From: an uncultured Christensenella sp.
GTDB lineage: Bacteria > Bacillota > Clostridia > Christensenellales > UBA3700
Assembly (NCBI GenBank): GCA_910584035.1
Contig: CAJTZR010000097.1
Coordinates: 1 to 7,200, forward strand
Direction of reading: 5' to 3'
Length of the DNA: 7,200 nt
This document shows positions 6,328-7,200 of this stretch, piece after piece (positions within the stretch are counted from its first letter, which is position 1; the number at the start of each line of letters is the position of its first letter). Under the pieces are notes generated by a model. The model was not told the DNA's origin, made no database searches, and worked only from the letters and a program-made list of their open reading frames with translations. A program made the position numbers and the translations under genes.

Positions 6328-6353
6328 TTGATAAAAATAATAGTTTTTATCAA
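6328..6353 (+). promoter_or_regulatory. Palindrome at the hpf transcription start
   Basis: TTGATAAAAA (6328-6337) and TTTTTATCAA (6344-6353) form a perfect 10-bp inverted repeat with a 6-base spacer, starting at the -10 and covering the likely start site. It could be an operator for a dimeric regulator or a weak hairpin at the 5' end of the hpf mRNA. The arms are almost all A/T, so chance is a real alternative. Confidence 0.4.
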
Positions 6354-6382
6354 ATTTACGTGCAAGCAAAAAGGGGGCAATT

Positions 6383-6922
6383 ATGCGTATTGAAATTATT
6401 GCAAAAAATTACAAACTAAGCGAAAAACTAAAAGACATCATTGAAAAGAAACTTGAAAAATTTGCTCGTTATTTTGAGGAAGATGCCAAAGCAAAAGTTT
6501 TGTTAAAGCAAATCAATCAAGATAAAGATGTAATGGAAGTTACAATCAACTTTGGCGGTGGTAAAATTATGAGAGCCGAAGTAGTAACCGATAATATGTA
6601 TGATAATATTGACTTGGTTTTACCTAAACTTGAGCGTCAAGTTCGTAAATATAGGACTAAACTTGGTAAAAAAGTTAAAGAAAGTGCCTTTGATATGGAT
6701 GCATTATATAAAGATTCTGCAGAGGAAATTGATACTAAAGAACTTGCAATTGGTAGGGTTAAACAGACTGATGTTAAAAAGATGTCTGTAAAAGATGCTA
6801 TTACTGAAATGGAGCTTTTGGACCACTCTTTCTATGTATTTATTAATGAGGCAAATGGTTTAGTTAATATCGTGTACAGACGTGCAGTCGGCGATGTAGG
6901 TTTGTTAGATTTAATTTATTAA
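6383..6922 (+). CDS. hpf: Long-form ribosome hibernation promoting factor
   Basis: A 179-residue protein. The N-terminal domain (1-95) has the beta-alpha-beta-beta-beta-alpha pattern of the S30AE/YfiA family: MRIEIIAKNYKLSEKLKDII at the start, and helix NIDLVLPKLERQVRKYRTKL (75-94), which binds the 30S decoding region. A linker (96-125) leads to the long-HPF C-terminal domain (126-179) with MSVKDAITEMELLDHSFYVF and IVYRRAVGDVGLLDL, the dimerisation module that joins two 70S ribosomes into 100S particles. This places it in the long class typical of Gram-positive bacteria, able to act without RMF. The start follows an unusual G-run Shine-Dalgarno, AAGGGGG (6371-6377), 5 bases upstream. It is a single gene with its own promoter and terminator, next to a proteostasis operon. 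Confidence 0.95.
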   Translation: MRIEIIAKNYKLSEKLKDIIEKKLEKFARYFEEDAKAKVLLKQINQDKDVMEVTINFGGGKIMRAEVVTDNMYDNIDLVLPKLERQVRKYRTKLGKKVKESAFDMDALYKDSAEEIDTKELAIGRVKQTDVKKMSVKDAITEMELLDHSFYVFINEANGLVNIVYRRAVGDVGLLDLIY

Positions 6923-6958
6923 TACTTTGCTCTAAATAATCTAAAATGTAATAATACA

Positions 6959-6996
6959 AAAAATGACTAAGACAATTCTTAGTCATTTTTGTTTTG
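6959..6996 (+). terminator. Rho-independent terminator of hpf
   Basis: A perfect 14-bp stem (6959-6972 with 6977-6990, core ATGACTAAGA/TCTTAGTCAT) closes a 4-base CAAT loop. The right arm ends in TTTTT followed by GTTTT. It begins 36 bases after the hpf stop codon. The A-run at its left means it could also stop minus-strand transcription. Confidence 0.88.
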
Positions 6997-7030
6997 TATG
7001 TTGAATTGTAAAATTAAGTGCAAAACTTGT

Positions 7031-7070
7031 AAAAAAATGTTCATCAAATATATAATTTGATGAACATTTT
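7031..7070 (-). terminator. Perfect 16-bp hairpin with T7 tail on the minus strand
   Basis: Positions 7034-7049 pair perfectly with 7055-7070 (core ATGTTCATCAAAT/ATTTGATGAACAT) around a 5-base ATATA loop. On the minus strand the stem runs into seven T residues (7037-7031), a good intrinsic-terminator arrangement; on the plus strand only four T residues follow. It may back up the hpf terminator and stop leftward transcription. It directly follows a minus-strand promoter at 7079-7107. Confidence 0.65.
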
Positions 7071-7078
7071 GTAACTAA

Positions 7079-7107
7079 ATTATATCAATTTTTCTATTTT
7101 AAGTCAA
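7079..7107 (-). promoter_or_regulatory. Near-consensus minus-strand promoter
   Basis: On the minus strand, TTGACT (7107-7102), a 17-base spacer and TATAAT (7084-7079) form a sigma-A promoter with one mismatch. The predicted start is an A at 7072, two bases before the hairpin at 7070-7034 begins. No gene lies on the minus strand between here and clpC, so the product, if any, would be a very short RNA. In such AT-rich DNA a chance match remains possible. Confidence 0.5.
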
Positions 7108-7185
7108 GTTTTATTAACTTTTTTAATGTAAAATGTACTATTCCATAATTTTTAATGAACAAAATGCTAAAAATTTGCTTTATTA

Positions 7186-7196
7186 GTTCATCAAAT
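7186..7196. repeat. Second copy of the hairpin arm GTTCATCAAAT, cut by window edge
   Basis: The 11 bases GTTCATCAAAT repeat exactly the arm at 7039-7049, and the next bases TATA echo its loop region. The match runs to the end of the window, so a second hairpin or repeat unit may continue outside it. Confidence 0.45.
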
Positions 7197-7200
7197 TATA

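Noticed and set aside
6600..6791. Plus-strand open frame inside hpf
   Set aside because: Out-of-frame shadow of the HPF coding sequence with no ribosome binding site or recognisable domain.
7154..7193. Imperfect hairpin from AATGAAC to GTTCAT near the right edge
   Set aside because: Only six firm pairs with a long, poorly paired interior; not distinguishable from chance in this AT-rich stretch.

Overview
The window looks like chromosome from an AT-rich, Gram-positive, low-GC bacterium (Bacillota, probably a clostridial lineage). The main evidence is a complete class III heat-shock operon, ctsR-mcsA-mcsB-clpC, with AGGAGG-type ribosome binding sites, near-consensus sigma-A promoters and standard use of TGA as a stop. 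No closer taxonomic placement is justified by sequence reading alone.

Layout. (1) Positions 1-74 hold the last codons of a gene that enters from the left and that I cannot identify. (2) Positions 75-856 are non-coding. They carry three same-direction copies of a palindromic repeat of about 69 bp (152-220, 471-539, 642-708), with paired base changes that keep the hairpin intact, plus a terminator-like hairpin at 340-371. (3) Positions 857-1333, minus strand, encode a small XRE-type repressor with two membrane segments at its C-terminus. (4) Positions 1334-1585 are a divergent control region: a minus-strand extended -10 for the XRE gene, a hairpin at 1461-1499, then the ctsR promoter (TTGACA-16-TATAAT) followed at once by three CtsR-box heptads. 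(5) Positions 1586-5987 are four tightly packed plus-strand genes with gaps of 2, 0 and 5 bases: ctsR, mcsA, mcsB and clpC. (6) Positions 5988-6382 are a non-coding gap ending in the hpf promoter and leader. (7) Positions 6383-6922 encode a long-form hibernation promoting factor, followed by a strong terminator. (8) Positions 6923-7200 are non-coding, with a second perfect hairpin and a near-consensus minus-strand promoter pointing straight into it.

How the genes work together. CtsR represses its own operon through the boxes at the transcription start. McsB, activated by the zinc protein McsA, phosphorylates arginines on CtsR and on misfolded proteins. ClpC recognises phospho-arginine through its N-domain, where both expected glutamates are present, and delivers substrates to ClpP, which is not in this window. 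HPF pairs ribosomes into dormant 100S particles, so the second half of the window gathers proteotoxic-stress and dormancy functions. The operon itself is well known. The less ordinary material is the covarying intergenic repeat, cysteine changes in McsA and McsB, and the compact promoter-hairpin unit at the right end. I do not see convincing evidence for a wholly new multi-gene system here.
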